This document shows positions 11,040-21,342 of a stretch of 64,000 nt of DNA, in pieces; within the stretch, counting starts at the first letter, position 1; each line of letters opens with the position of its first letter. The position numbers were made by a program, and so were the translations under genes. Below the pieces are notes generated by a model that was given only the letters and a program-made list of their open reading frames with translations, made no database searches and had not been told where the DNA came from. Location: positions 1,488,001 through 1,552,000 of the forward strand of contig NC_083398.1 in assembly GCF_030864355.1 (NCBI RefSeq), written 5' to 3'. Source of the stretch: Cutaneotrichosporon cavernicola. Its lineage: Eukaryota > Basidiomycota > Tremellomycetes > Trichosporonales > Trichosporonaceae.

Positions 11040-11962
11040 ATGCCAACTGTCGACCCCGTCGCTGTAACCGTCTCCATCGTCCTAGCCCTCATCATCGGCT
11101 ACATCCTCCTCTCAAAGCCCCCGACTCGTGCAGCACCCAAGCGCGCTGGCTCTCCTCCTCCTGCACCAAAGGAAGCACCTACCAAATCGAAACTCCTCTC
11201 ACAACCCTCGGGCGCCGCTGTTGCCGCTCAGGTATGTCTGATAGCGTGATATTGGTCTGCACACCAATGTAGCGTTCTGATCAACTAGACTGAGAGCTAA
11301 CTCCCAGATGTCCGTCATGTCCGCTCCCGCTGCCGACCTGGCCCCACCCAAGGTAAGTGCTGCGCGTACCTCCCTCACTTGTCCCTCACCTTGACCTGCC
11401 TAATTCCGCTCTCATCGGCATCGACGCTCGCCCTCACCCGCCTTGCCCAATCCGCTCACATCGGCGTTGTCATCTGCTTGTTGCTTGCTGGCCCCCGCTT
11501 GCGACTCTTTCCACTTGCAACTCGCTCCGCTTGCTACTCGCTCCTCTCACCTGCTAACCATAGTCAACCCCCATCTCCGTCGCCGAACTCGCCCAGTGCG
11601 ACGGTAAGGATGCGTCCAAGCCCATCTGGGTCGCCATCAAGGGCAAAGTGTACGACGTGACCAACAAGCGCGAGATGTACGGTCCTGGCGCTGGTTACAA
11701 TGTCTTTGCGGGCAAGGACGCTTCCCGCGGACTGGGGATGAGCTCGCTCGACCCCAAGGACGCGGTTAGCGACTACTCGACGCTCAATGAGGCGCAGATG
11801 AAGACGCTGGATCAGTGGGACTCGTTCTTTGCCAAGGTGAGTCTGACGCCTGGAGGGCGAGGAAGGTGGGGAAGGAGAGGCGGAGGAAGGAGGACGGACA
11901 GGACGTCAACGACCACTAGCTGACGCCAGCGCTACAACATTGTCGGCAAGGTTGTTCCCTAG
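11040..11962 (+). CDS. DAP1: Membrane-associated progesterone receptor-like haem protein (cytochrome b5 fold)
   Basis: Exons are 11040-11231, 11308-11352, 11564-11836 and 11930-11962 (180 aa). The chosen ATG (ACAATGCC context) starts MPTVDPVAVTV; an in-frame ATG at 11004 would add 12 residues. An N-terminal membrane anchor (AVTVSIVLALIIGYILL) is followed by a Pro/Lys-rich linker. The haem/steroid-binding domain comes next: ISVAELAQCDGKDASKPIWV, AIKGKVYDVTNKREMYGPGA, YNVFAGKDASRGLGMSSLDP, and the end DQWDSFFAKRYNIVGKVVP. The Tyr residues of YGPGAGY and YDVT are those expected to ligand haem in Dap1/PGRMC1. These proteins support cytochrome P450 reactions in the ER, notably sterol 14-demethylation. 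Family assignment is firm. Confidence 0.92.
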
Positions 11963-12284
11963 AGATGCAAATCAGAAGCTATCCACTATAAATTTGAAGA
12001 CGCTTTGGAACCTCGGAGCTGAACTGCTACTGAAACAAAAACTGACGATCGCACTCACACTCGCACTCGATATCTCGTCCAGCCTGTTGATCTGTCAAAT
12101 ATCTCACATGTATCAACCAACTGATAACTCAAGAGGGCCGAGCATCAAATGCAGTGTAATGCCAAGCCAGGCCAGTTCGCATACCCTCGGACTCCTTCCC
12201 CAACTATCCAGCCCATATATATCCTACAGTGTAACGTTCCACGTTCTACTCGTCAATCACAAGCCCAAGACCAATACCAACACC
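11963..12284. other. Intergenic region
   Basis: 322 nt between two co-directional genes, with a TATATA-like tract near 12216-12224 about 60 nt before the next start. No gene seen. Confidence 0.45.
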
Positions 12285-12684
12285 ATGACCCTCAAGCAGT
12301 ATTACCAGCCCGACAGCAAGGCGCAGGCCGCGTACCCCATCCCCATCCCCGTGCCAGCCCCCGCGCCCGCCGCGCCGGTCCCGTATGGCCAGGCATTCCC
12401 TCCGCAAGCCTCTCAGCCCCAAGCCACTCAGCCGGGATACGCTCCTCAGCCTGCGTGGGTTCTTGTTTAATGGCGCTGATAGCAGTATGGCTCCCGGTCC
12501 TGTACGTCTCCTCTCTCTCCCAACTCGAACCTGACCATAGCCTGCCGTTGTCATCCAGGCCCCGCCCGATAAGACCGGCGTCGTAGCCAAGACTGCGGCG
12601 TGCTGCGGTATCGGCGCGCTATTCGCCGGGCTGTGCATGCTCTGCACCGAGTATTGCGTCTGCGACGCCATGTTCTATGCGTGA
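12285..12684 (+). CDS. Small Pro/Gln-rich protein with C-terminal cysteine-rich membrane module (CYSTM-like)
   Basis: Exons are 12285-12454, 12486-12501 and 12541-12684 (109 aa); introns are 31 and 39 nt. The first 70 residues are low complexity (YPIPIPVPAPAPAAPVPYGQ, PQASQPQATQPGYAPQPA). The C terminus is a hydrophobic Cys-rich stretch, TAACCGIGALFAGLCMLC then TEYCVCDAMFYA. This layout, a disordered head and a short Cys-rich tail that sits in or on the membrane, is that of CYSTM proteins in fungi and plants. They are tail-anchored plasma-membrane stress peptides of poorly known action. The middle exon is only 16 nt, but the junctions restore one frame through the Cys module and give a clean stop. 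The call is by architecture. Confidence 0.7.
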
Positions 12685-12858
12685 TGGCCAAGGTGACGTA
12701 ATCTTAGGCGCAAGACTGTGAGGTGTCCATAGACGATAGAGGCACCGAATGCACGTGCGAATTGATAGCGAGACGATGGCTAATACATACATGCTAGGTC
12801 GAGACTGCAAAGTGCAGAAAGAGGAGGACAACGAGATTGGAACGTGTCGTCCCTTGAC

Positions 12859-13780
12859 TCAGGCGCCGTTCTCAACCTCTTCCTCCTCAGCCTCCTCATC
12901 CTCGGCTTCCTCATGCTCCTCATGCTCCTCCTCCTCTTCTTCCTCGTCTACGGCCATACCCTCTTCCGGCTCCTTCCCGCGCTTCTTGGGTGGCGCCTTG
13001 CGCGCCTTCGCGGCCGCCTGGATGGCGCGGTATGCTGGAGTGAGCTCGCCGAACACACGATAACTCTTCGGGTAGGAGACTTACAGGCAAGCTCCTGTTC
13101 GAGGAGTGGGAGAAGGGCGTCGGAGGGGCCAAAGTCCAAGTCTGCGATGGCTTTCAGGACGTCGCCGGCGGTGATCTGCTTGCCGGAGCGGGAGACAGCT
13201 TGGTCGTGTGCGCTGGGGTCAGCGGGGGGGAGGTGGGGAGGTGAGGAAAGTGGTGTGGGGAAGGAGGTGGAGGGAAGGGAGAGTAGGAGGCAGCCTTTGG
13301 CGATGACTCGGAATGGTCTCTACCTCGACCATGCTGTACCCCAGGATAGACTTGTTAGGGCACTGGATGCACCCGCCAAGACCTGCCTGTGTAGACGTAG
13401 ACGCGACCGCAGAATACTCACGCAGCAGCTATATGTTAGCTCATCCCTCATCCAACGCGCGACGTACAGAGATAGTTGATGAACAGCGTTGAACCCCTCA
13501 GGAGGGCGTGCACCACGTCCTGCTGCATTTTGACGTTATCAGGGATCTTGTGTGAGTTCTGGCCAGTACGGCATCTGCTGCAGGTGGAAAGAGAAGGGCG
13601 TGGAGGAGGGGAGAAGGAGCGGGATGAACCACGACGCACCGATCCCTTGGCCAGCTTGGTCAATGTCGTCTTAGGGAGCTCGAGTTCCGCAATGCTATGT
13701 GTGTATGCTGCCTGCTGCGCGGCGCTGGGATGGGCTGGGGTTGCGGCCTTTGGGGCTGAGGTGCTGGTTCGTGGTTTCAT
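12859..13780 (-). CDS. DPB4: Histone-fold protein, DNA polymerase epsilon subunit Dpb4/POLE3-like
   Basis: Exons are 13780-13640, 13546-13468, 13428-13422, 13212-13085 and 13034-12859 (176 aa). The histone fold reads AELELPKTTLTKLAKGS, then IPDNVKMQQDVVHALLRGST, LFINYL, SAA, AHDQAVSRSGKQITAGDVLK and AIADLDFGPSDALLPLLEQE. This matches POLE3/Dpb4/CHRAC17. The tail is highly acidic (a long run of Glu/Asp ending VENGA), as in the family. Dpb4 pairs with Dpb3 in the leading-strand polymerase and in a chromatin remodeller. The third exon is only 7 nt (CTGCTGC). It is required to keep frame and supplies the SAA that fills the exact gap against the FVLYATSCANNFA segment of human POLE3 (recalled). Junctions around it are GT..AG with a GCTAAC branch point. 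The long antisense frame across the Glu tail is a shadow. Confidence 0.85.
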
Positions 13781-14015
13781 TATTAGCGGTGGTGAATGGA
13801 GTGGAGGTAAGTGTTGTTGGTCGGGTTCAAATTGACGCGTCGCGTCCAAATGGCGCCGTCACCAACATGAGTCCAGCCATGCCACCAACCCCAAGCCGGA
13901 AGGGCCATTCTAACGCTCAAAGATCTTAAGACTGAACATGGGATACACGGCTTATGGCTTGTATTGATGATATCCTCCAACCCCACACGACAGTCTATAG
14001 ATGCATGCGCTACAA

Positions 14016-14507
14016 CTATCCCGCAATGAGGAGGAAGAGAATGCTGTTGTCAGCTGTGCAACGAGTATGTCAGCTTACACCACGACGTTGATGACTATAA
14101 GCGGCACTGCTGTCAGCTGATACCGTAGATCGACAAGTTGGCGGATGGCTGCTCCACGCTGACTCACGTCGCATCAACGTCCGCACCGCACCGATGAGAT
14201 TTACGACCTTTGTCTTGAAGCTCACACCGTCGGGATTACCGTATGCGGGGTCGTACGTGGGATCGGGAACATTACCGAACCCAGAATTGGCTGCTGGACT
14301 GCCGCGTGTTGACCAGCCAACTGTAAAGTAGAGGGGTCAAGAGTGAGGAGAGGGGGGTGTGAGAAAGGGAAGGGAAGAGGTCAGCTTCAGGCAGAAGGTA
14401 GATAAGCTGCACCCACTGCGCGCGAGGAAACGCTCCTCGTTCAGGATTGCGACGGCGTTGACGAGGAGTAGCGCCGAGAGGAGGATGTTGCCGAAGCCGA
14501 AGAGCAT
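14016..14507 (-). CDS. YOS1: Yos1/IER3IP1-like ER-to-Golgi transport protein
   Basis: Exons are 14507-14417, 14320-14168, 14106-14079 and 14043-14016 (99 aa). The N terminus MLFGFGNILLSALLLVNAVA, followed by ILNEERFLAR, is the signature of Yos1. It continues IGWSTRGSPAANSGFGNVPD, then FKTKVVNLIGAVRTLMRLPL and a C-terminal membrane segment IVINVVVILFLLIAG. Yos1 forms a complex with Yip1 and Yif1 in COPII vesicles and is needed for ER-to-Golgi traffic; human IER3IP1 is the orthologue. Length equals the family's (about 80-100 aa). The last two exons are 28 nt each. Junctions are supported by frame and by the reconstituted second membrane segment. Confidence 0.9.
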
Positions 14508-15533
14508 GGTGGGGGAGAGGAGTGGGTGAGGGGCGAGGGGCCGATGGAGGGTTCGGCGCACCGAGCGTACGTCAAGTGTGACGCACAATGAGCAAACGGA
14601 CGAGCGGGCTGCTGGAGATTGTCTCTCCACCTGAGCGAGTAGAGATGTTTAGAGATGTAATTGTCTGAAGAGCTAGAGAGCGGAGCGGGACGACAGCGAG
14701 ATGACGATCGACAATGTTGGATTCGCAACGTGGCGTGGTGGAGGTGGAGGTTGGCCGCCACACCAGCAAGCATTGCTGCAGCCAGCAACTAGCAGTTGCT
14801 CCATTCAGTTATTGAATCACAGTAGCCGGTCTGGCAGCGAGCGACATGCATAGTGACCAAGAGGATGCAAGGTCTTGGGCTTCTGATGCCCGTCGCTATA
14901 GATTGACGCGTGCGCCTCCTGTGGGCCTCCTTGGCCTTCCTTTCGGCCAGCGACTACGGCCGCAGAGCCTACCAGCTCACAAGCTCACCTTGATGCGTGA
15001 GCGTTTCGAGACAGTTCCTCTCTAGTGGTCTGGAGACGGCGCAGCAGCGCACGGACTCAGGCCACGCTGATCTGACGCGCGACAGGCCCGGATGCCGTGG
15101 ATGCGGTATGCTGTCTACTATCGCTTGTTCGTTCGCGCTGTCGCTGGAACTTGTGGCGTTCTCATGTACCTGTGCATCTCGTCATGCACTTGTTCCGACT
15201 GTACCCGCGTCTACGATTGAGTGCCAGATGCCTGCAGAGCTGTTGGTGTACAATATTAGTAAAAAGGTTCCGTTAATTCTCGGATTGTAATGAAAAGGCG
15301 AGAATATGCTGGTAGGTACTGGAACATGATCGGGTTGTCTGTGACGTAGATACGTAGAAGCCCCAGCCACACCGTAATGAATATTGCTACCAATAGAGAC
15401 CACCATGGAGCGCGTGATCCATTCACAACTCTAACGGCATCCTTCACCTCCTCCGTCCTCTTCGACTCCTTCCTCCCCCTCTCATCCATCTCTCCTCTTC
15501 TCCACCTTAATCACTTTCTCAGTACTGGCCATC
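14508..15533. other. Divergent intergenic region, YOS1 / J-protein
   Basis: About 1 kb with no convincing gene. The last 100 nt before 15534 are a C/T-rich leader. Confidence 0.5.
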
Positions 15534-16786
15534 ATGGTGAACAATACCGAATATTACAAGGTACGTGATCGCGACTCTACTGTCACACGACTCTGACAAC
15601 AGACCCTTGGCCTCAGCAAGGACGCGTCCGATGCCGACATCAAGAAGGCATACCGCAAGGAGTCCCTCAAGTGGCACCCAGACAAGAACCCCGGTGAAAA
15701 GGCCGCTGTCGCTGAGGAGAAGTTCAAGAAAGTACGCTCGTCAATGTTAGGGGTGGAACTGATGCCAGATCGGCGAGGCGTACGAGGTCCTGTCCGACCC
15801 AGAGAAGAAAAAGATCTACGACCAGTTTGGCGAGGAGGGCCTTAAGGGCGGCATGCCCGGCGGTGGTCCCGGCGGTGGCGGCCCGGGCTTCTCTTCGTTC
15901 GGCGCGGGCGGCGGTGGTCCTGGCTTCTCGTTCCATGCGACCGACCCCAACGACATCTTCAAGTGAGCTCATACCGCTAGATTGAGCTAACAACAGCGCG
16001 TTCTTCTCACAGATGGGTGGCGGTGGTGGTGGTGGTGGCGACGAGTACGCATCCTTTGGTGGCGGCGGCGGCGGCTTCCCCGGCGGCGGGGCGCGCCGCC
16101 GTGCCCCACGCGGTGGCATGGGCGGTATGGGTGGTATGGGCGGCATGGGAGGAATGGGCGGCATGGGCGGCGGAATGGGCGGAATGGGCGGCATGCCGGG
16201 CGGATACGAGGAGCCCCAGCCGCCAACACCTGTGTCCGAGATTGAGCGGCCACTCCCCCTCAGCCTTGAAGAGCTGTACAAGGGCGGCACGAAGCGCCTC
16301 AAGATAACGCGCCACATGCGCAACGGCCGGAGCGAGGAGAAGATTCTCGAGGTCGCGTACAAGCCGGGATGGAAGGCCGGCACCAAGGTGACGTTTGCGG
16401 GCGCCGGCAACGAGGACGAATACGGTCGCGGCCAGAACATCAAGTTTGTCATTGCGGAGAAGGAGCACCCGCGCTTTAAGCGCGAGGGCGACGACCTGCT
16501 GGTTCAGGTCAACCTCACGCTGTCGCAGGCGCTGCTGGGCCCTGATGGCGGCGGCGCAATCACCAAGCAGATCGATCAGCTCGATGGGCGCCGGATAGAC
16601 GTGTCCATCCCCGCGGGGCACATTGTGCAGCCTGGCGAGGAGACTATTGTCAAGGGCGAAGGCATGCCCATCTCCAAGGCAAGCAGCGTCAAGAAGGTCG
16701 GCGACCTCCGCGTGCGCTGGAACGTCATCTTCCCCAAGTCGCTCAGCCCCACTGAGAGGGACGCGCTGCGCAAGGCCCTCGGATAA
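15534..16786 (+). CDS. SIS1: Class B (Sis1/DNAJB1-type) Hsp40 co-chaperone
   Basis: Exons are 15534-15560, 15603-15731, 15769-15962 and 15997-16786 (379 aa). J-domain: [34 protein letters not shown] (HPD), [20 protein letters not shown]. It is followed by a Gly/Phe region ([20 protein letters not shown]) containing the DPNDIFNAFF autoinhibitory-type helix. A Gly/Met repeat ([14 protein letters not shown], nt about 16113-16200) follows, and then two C-terminal beta domains: [40 protein letters not shown], ending [13 protein letters not shown]. There is no zinc finger, so it is class B. It delivers clients to cytosolic/nuclear Hsp70 and is essential in yeast. The symbol is by orthology of architecture. 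The first exon is only nine codons. Confidence 0.92.
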
Positions 16787-17294
16787 GCGCCACGATGCGC
16801 ATAGAGCCACCTCGCAGGCTGGGCAGGCGAGACCAAGGCACTCTAGACGCCTGTTCCTGTAAGCTGCACGCGTCCATAGCGGACGAGCGTTTGTACAATG
16901 AATAGGCTAGTAATGAAATATGTAGAATGAGTATTCTGTGTTGAAAAGTGCACGTTCGGTTCTCAACTGCCAGGCTCAGGTCCCGGGTGAAACCGAGCGA
17001 GGCTTCTGAACCATGTCCTAGGGCTAGCATCGTTTGCAAGGGGAATAGTTTGTAATGGAGATGGGCTGAAACGCGCCAGCTTCGTGGGATGCAGGCAGGA
17101 CCCAAGATGGCTAGGATAGCTGGGATGGTATGCAGAACAAACCGGTTCCCTTCTTGTACTATGTGCCGTAGGCTATTTGCTTCCGTCAGACGTCACTGGT
17201 CCCAGGATCTCCCTCCTGTGTTCAATGAGTACCTGGAGTCTAGTGCTCTCCTCGCCCATCCTCATCCACAACAACAACTGCAGTGACCTTCACC
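16787..17294. other. Intergenic region
   Basis: About 500 nt between co-directional genes. An AT-richer stretch at 16895-16935 is plausible 3' UTR of the J-protein gene. No gene seen. Confidence 0.5.
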
Positions 17295-18578
17295 ATGACA
17301 CCGGCCGGCCACGGACAACTCGGGAATGCTTACGCTTCAGACTCGCCATCACAGCAGGCGGCCGAGATGAGCGTTGTGCTGTGCACTTCTGGCTGTGAGT
17401 GTCGTCTTCCACACTTCTAGTCCACAGGAACAGCGGCTGCGCCGAGGTCTCTTGCGCTGTGCGCAACCTGGATTTCCTCGAGGATGTACACCAACCACCT
17501 ACATTGAGGACCCGACTGACTCCAGACGACCACACGATCCGCTTCTGGGAGGCGTGGAGCGGCATCTGCTACCGCCAGATCCCTCTGCAGCCGCAATGGG
17601 TGAGCTCTGCTGATGCGTTCCCTGGCTGACATGCAGAAACAGGTGAACCGCCTCGCAATCAGTCCCGACAAGATGTACCTCGCCGCAGCCGGGAACGCCG
17701 TCGGCAACACGGCAGTGCGGTGAGCTTACGCATCCGAATCCGAGCTGACCCCAGGATATGGGACATTCCCTCACTCTCGAACACGCCAGTGATGACGCTG
17801 GACGGGCATACGGGCAATGTGACAGCGCTGCAGTACTCTGCGCAAGGCAAGTGGATCGTGACGGGCTCCGAGGACGGGACGGTCAAGGTGTGGGACACAA
17901 GGTATGTCTTGTCACAACAGAGCTGACTTAGAACGGGACAGGTGCAGCGCACGTACAAGCACGAGGGGACGATGGTGAACGATGTGGTGATCCACCCGAA
18001 TCAGGGTGAGCTGATCAGCTGCGACCAGGTGGGCAGTGTCAAGATCTGGGACCTGGGCGAGAACACCTGCACACACGAGCTCGTGCCGGCTGAAGACGTA
18101 CCCATCCGCTCGGTCAGCATTGCCAGCGACGGAGGAACCTTAGTCGCAGGCAATAACCTCGGTACCGTCTTCGTGTGGCGCATACAGAGCGGGAGCGATA
18201 CACCGTCGCTCGTACCCGTTACCTCGTTCCTCGCCCACTCCAAGTACATCACGCGCTGCCTGTTATCGCCCGACACGCGGTTCCTCGCCACGTGTTCGGC
18301 CGACACGACTGTCAAGCTCTGGAGCACCAAGGACTACGAATACACGCTTGACCGCACGCTCGAGGGACACCAGCGCTGGGTATGGGATGCTGCGTTCTCC
18401 GCCGACTCGGCTTACCTCGTTACCGCCTCTAGCGACCACGCGGCGCGTCTCTGGGATCTCGCTACTGGCGAGACGGTCCGGCAGTACGAAGGTGAGTGTT
18501 TGCGTGTGCTCGTGCTGATATTCAGGTCATCATCGCGCTACGTGCGCGGTGGCGCTCAACGACATCAATCTCGCGTAG
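17295..18578 (+). CDS. LST8: WD40 protein Lst8 (TOR complex subunit)
   Basis: Exons are 17295-17394, 17526-17599, 17637-17719, 17755-17901, 17932-18491 and 18526-18578 (338 aa). The sequence reads MSVVLCTSG|YDHTIRFWEAWSGICYRQI, QVNRLAISPDKMYLAAAGN, VRIWDIPSLSNTPVMTLDGH, GSEDGTVKVWDTRTGQVQRT, DVVIHPNQGELISCDQVGSV, KIWDLGENTCTHELVPAEDV and HQRWVWDAAFSADSAYLVTA. It ends SSDHAARLWDLATGETVRQY followed by EGHHRATCAVALND. The protein is almost entirely seven WD repeats in the mLST8 order. Lst8 binds the Tor kinase domain in TORC1 and TORC2 and stabilises it. Size agrees with yeast Lst8 (about 300 aa) plus a short N-terminal extension. Assignment is firm. Confidence 0.93.
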
Positions 18579-18772
18579 ATGGAGGTGTTCTGTGGTTGTA
18601 GGAGTAGATACTTATTGTCTTTCAGGTACGCAATAGGATCTGGTGACTAACAAGTAATAGCAGCTGACTGCGTCCACTCAGAAAGCACCAGACATGGCTG
18701 ATAGCAACATAACAGACTCGAGCCTTACATGACTTACAACTTGCAAACAAGCTACCATTGATAATCGCTACA

Positions 18773-19353
18773 TTACAGACTGGAAGACTTGGGCGGTTTT
18801 AGGCACACACGCATATTCTTGGCGAGGAAAGCCGGGTTACGACCGCAATGAATGCAGTACTCCTCGGTAAAGCCCTTCCTCCACCTGGTCGAGCAGAGCA
18901 CCGGTTCTGCATCAGCAAGTCCGGTGATAAACCCACGCAGCTGACCCTGCTGAATTGACTCTGCATCGGGTTTCTCCGCGGCGGCGACCTTGGCCGACGG
19001 ATCGGTGACCTCGGCCAGGGAACGCGTGTCCACATTCGACTGGTCGCTCTTGGTCTTGTGCGTGGGCTCAGCCACCTTGACCCAGGACTTGCGCGCGACG
19101 GCTGGGTGGGACTTGCGATAAACTGCGTCCCCAGCCTTGAGCTGCGCAACGCGCCTAGGTGGCGCGGGCTGGACCTCCCACGAAGGGTTCATATCGGGCG
19201 GATGCTGTCCAAAGACTGCCCAGATATGCGCGAAGGGGTTGGGCATGGGGGGCTTTGTGGGATTGATGGACATGGCTACTATCAGCTTGCATGTGCCAGG
19301 AACTCACGGGATAAACGCTTAGGCGCTGCGTTAGGCTGGAGGAAATGGGCCAT
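18773..19353 (-). CDS. Small hypothetical protein with C-terminal CxxC motif
   Basis: Exons are 19353-19308 and 19275-18773 (182 aa). The upstream exon (MAHFLQPNAAPKRLS) joins in frame through a 32-nt intron ending GCTGATAGTAG; the downstream ATG at 19273 alone would give 167 aa. I do not recognise a domain. Visible features are a Pro-rich N terminus (NPTKPPMPNPFAHIWAVFGQ), a basic/Ala middle and the C-terminal EEYCIHCGRNPAFLAKNMRV followed by CLKPP. This resembles half of a zinc ribbon. A similar YCIxC element occurs in the protein at 19963-20824, which is divergently transcribed 609 nt away. Function unknown. Confidence 0.65.
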
Positions 19354-19962
19354 TGCTGCTTGGCTGGCTGGATGGTTGGTTGTTAGACTGACAGACACGA
19401 ATATGGTTGACAGGTGAGGTGATGATGTGGGAGTTCGTTGTGGAGAGGAAGGGAGGAGAACGACCGTGGCCGGTTCTTAACTTGGAACATTATCGAGTCG
19501 AACGAACAATGGTGAGACATGAGAAGTTGGACTAGACGCGTGGGGTGGCGGCGTACCAAAAAGGACAGGGAGGGGGGAGCGTGAGGCCGTGCGCCATGCG
19601 CTGTACCGCCGTGTGCCGTGTGCGCATGCGCCGACGGCCTGTCCTTTCCGCCTTGAAATTTGGGATGTCTGAATGGCTTCTTACACCTCACAAATGTCAC
19701 ATGACACATCCTCTTCTCTCTTCCGCATCCCAGATCAAGATCAAGATTGGGGTTGACGGGTTGGAACCCCAGACGCCACCCACACCCACTTTTGCATGAG
19801 GCAATCACCATCCACAATGCTATCATCACATGCTGATGTACATGTACAATGCACTCGACCACCTCGCCCCATCACTAACCCAGCACTCAGTCCACATAAC
19901 CATGGGCCAACAGGTCAATTGTCACCCACACTTGCTTCTTGCCACTAACCAGCAACCAAGCC
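19354..19962. other. Divergent intergenic region
   Basis: About 600 nt between two small CxxC-protein genes on opposite strands. No gene or clear motif. Confidence 0.45.
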
Positions 19963-20824
19963 ATGCCTACATTCGGTATCGACCAGGGCGACATTGAGTG
20001 GGACGTGCCCGCCCACGCTTGGGCTGCTCCGAATTACTGTGCAGCGGCGCCCGTGCCCCGTAGTAAGTTGAGTTGACGCCTAACGCCACGGCGTCATGTC
20101 GGATCGTCTTTCGAGTCGCAACGCGATGTTAGCCTCGACAAGGTAACACTCGACCGTGTCCCAGATCTGCAGTGAGGTCACTTGACCTCAATTGCTCACA
20201 CCAATTCATCATCACACATGTTTCACACAATGCAACATACCCTTCACACTCCCCTCCACCCTTGCACCCCGCGCTCTATCCAGCCCTTACATCCTTTGAC
20301 ACAACCCAGCCAGCCCCTAGCCCCTCCATTCATCCCCTCACGTGACCCTATCCCATCCTCGCCTCGCCTCCGCCACACCCGTACTCATCCCAGACGGCTG
20401 CCGTGCCGCGACCTCGCGCACCCCCTCCCCCGCCCCAGCCTACTGCATCTACTGCCATGCCCGCATCGGCCGCCAGCGCAACGTCTACTCGACCGACGAC
20501 CCAAACCTATGCACCTTCTTTGCCGCCTACTTCCGCGCCCCCACAACCGGGGCGGCCAGGGCCATCCTCGAGCGCGACGTCCTCCGCCGCAACCACGGCC
20601 TCCGTGAACTTCCACCACCTCCCCTTCCAACCCGTAAATCAGCTCCGACCAAAGTGGTGGATCGGCCATACCCCCCCTTCCGGCCCGGTGAGCAGGAGGC
20701 GCTTCAACGCCGTATCGCTGCCCGAGAGCGCAACAGGCGTCCTAATGCGTTCGCATCGCGTGTGGTCGCTCAGCCTTATATCACCGAGCCTTATCGTCCT
20801 TGGAGGGAGCTGAAGAGGGCCTAG
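19963..20824 (+). CDS. Small hypothetical protein with CxxC motif
   Basis: Model: exons 19963-20062 and 20394-20824 (176 aa), joined by a 331-nt intron that is long for this window, so the first exon is less certain. The N terminus reads MPTFGIDQGDIEWDVPAHAW. After the intron come GCRAATSRTPSPAP and AYCIYCHARIGRQRNVYSTD then DPNLCTFFAAY, a CxxC...C set that might bind zinc. A basic, Pro/Arg-rich tail ends in PYRPWRELKRA. No known family is recognised. The AYCIYCHARI element resembles EYCIHCGRNP of the neighbour on the opposite strand and WFCKWCRYAH of the next gene. Function unknown. Confidence 0.55.
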
Positions 20825-21024
20825 TTGGTTTTGAGGTCTTGATATGTCTGTACTGTATGTACACTGGTTGCTTGTTGCACACCTCGCACCTTGTCGGCAC
20901 TTCCCAATGTGACAGTCGATGGCTCACACGCTTCCGAGCACTGGACTTGATCCGTATGCATATATGCATAGCATTCATAACCCAGCCTCTCACATCCCCC
21001 AGCCCTCATCTCCAGCCCATCTCA

Positions 21025-21342
21025 ATGCTGGACCCAAACGCTCAATACACGGCCTACGAGCTCGCCACCTGCCGGCCGCCATACTGGTGCTACGGCAACA
21101 CCGATCTGTATAACTTTGCCGGTATGCCCACCCCCCTTATACGCTAACCAGAACCGTGCGAGTGGGTCACGCTCGACATGGAGACGTGGTTCTGCAAGTG
21201 GTGCCGCTACGCCCATCAGGCGAACGAGATGCCGCGCGAACTGGCAGCCGCTGTGCCCATGCGGTATACGTCGCCCGTGCCGAGGCCTGAGAGTCTCCTG
21301 CGTCGGTGGATCGCAATGGTCGCGCCAGGGAGCTTTGAGTGA
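21025..21342 (+). CDS. Small hypothetical protein with CxxC motif
   Basis: Exons are 21025-21121 and 21152-21342 (95 aa) with a 30-nt intron ending GCTAACCAG. The protein reads MLDPNAQYTAYELATCRPPY, WCYGNTDLYNFA, then EPCEWVTLDMETWFCKWCRY and AHQANEMPRELAAAVPMRYT, and ends SLLRRWIAMVAPGSFE. Six cysteines lie in the first 57 residues, the last two as CKWC. There is no signal peptide or membrane segment. It follows the 19963 gene in the same orientation, 200 nt downstream. Together with 18773-19353 it makes a three-gene group of small CxxC proteins. I recognise no family. Confidence 0.6.

Noticed and set aside
12844..13479. Plus-strand frame starting MSSLDSGAVLNLFLLSLLIL that looks membrane-bound
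   Set aside because: It is the antisense of the Glu-rich DPB4 tail; the Leu/Ser run is a complement artefact.
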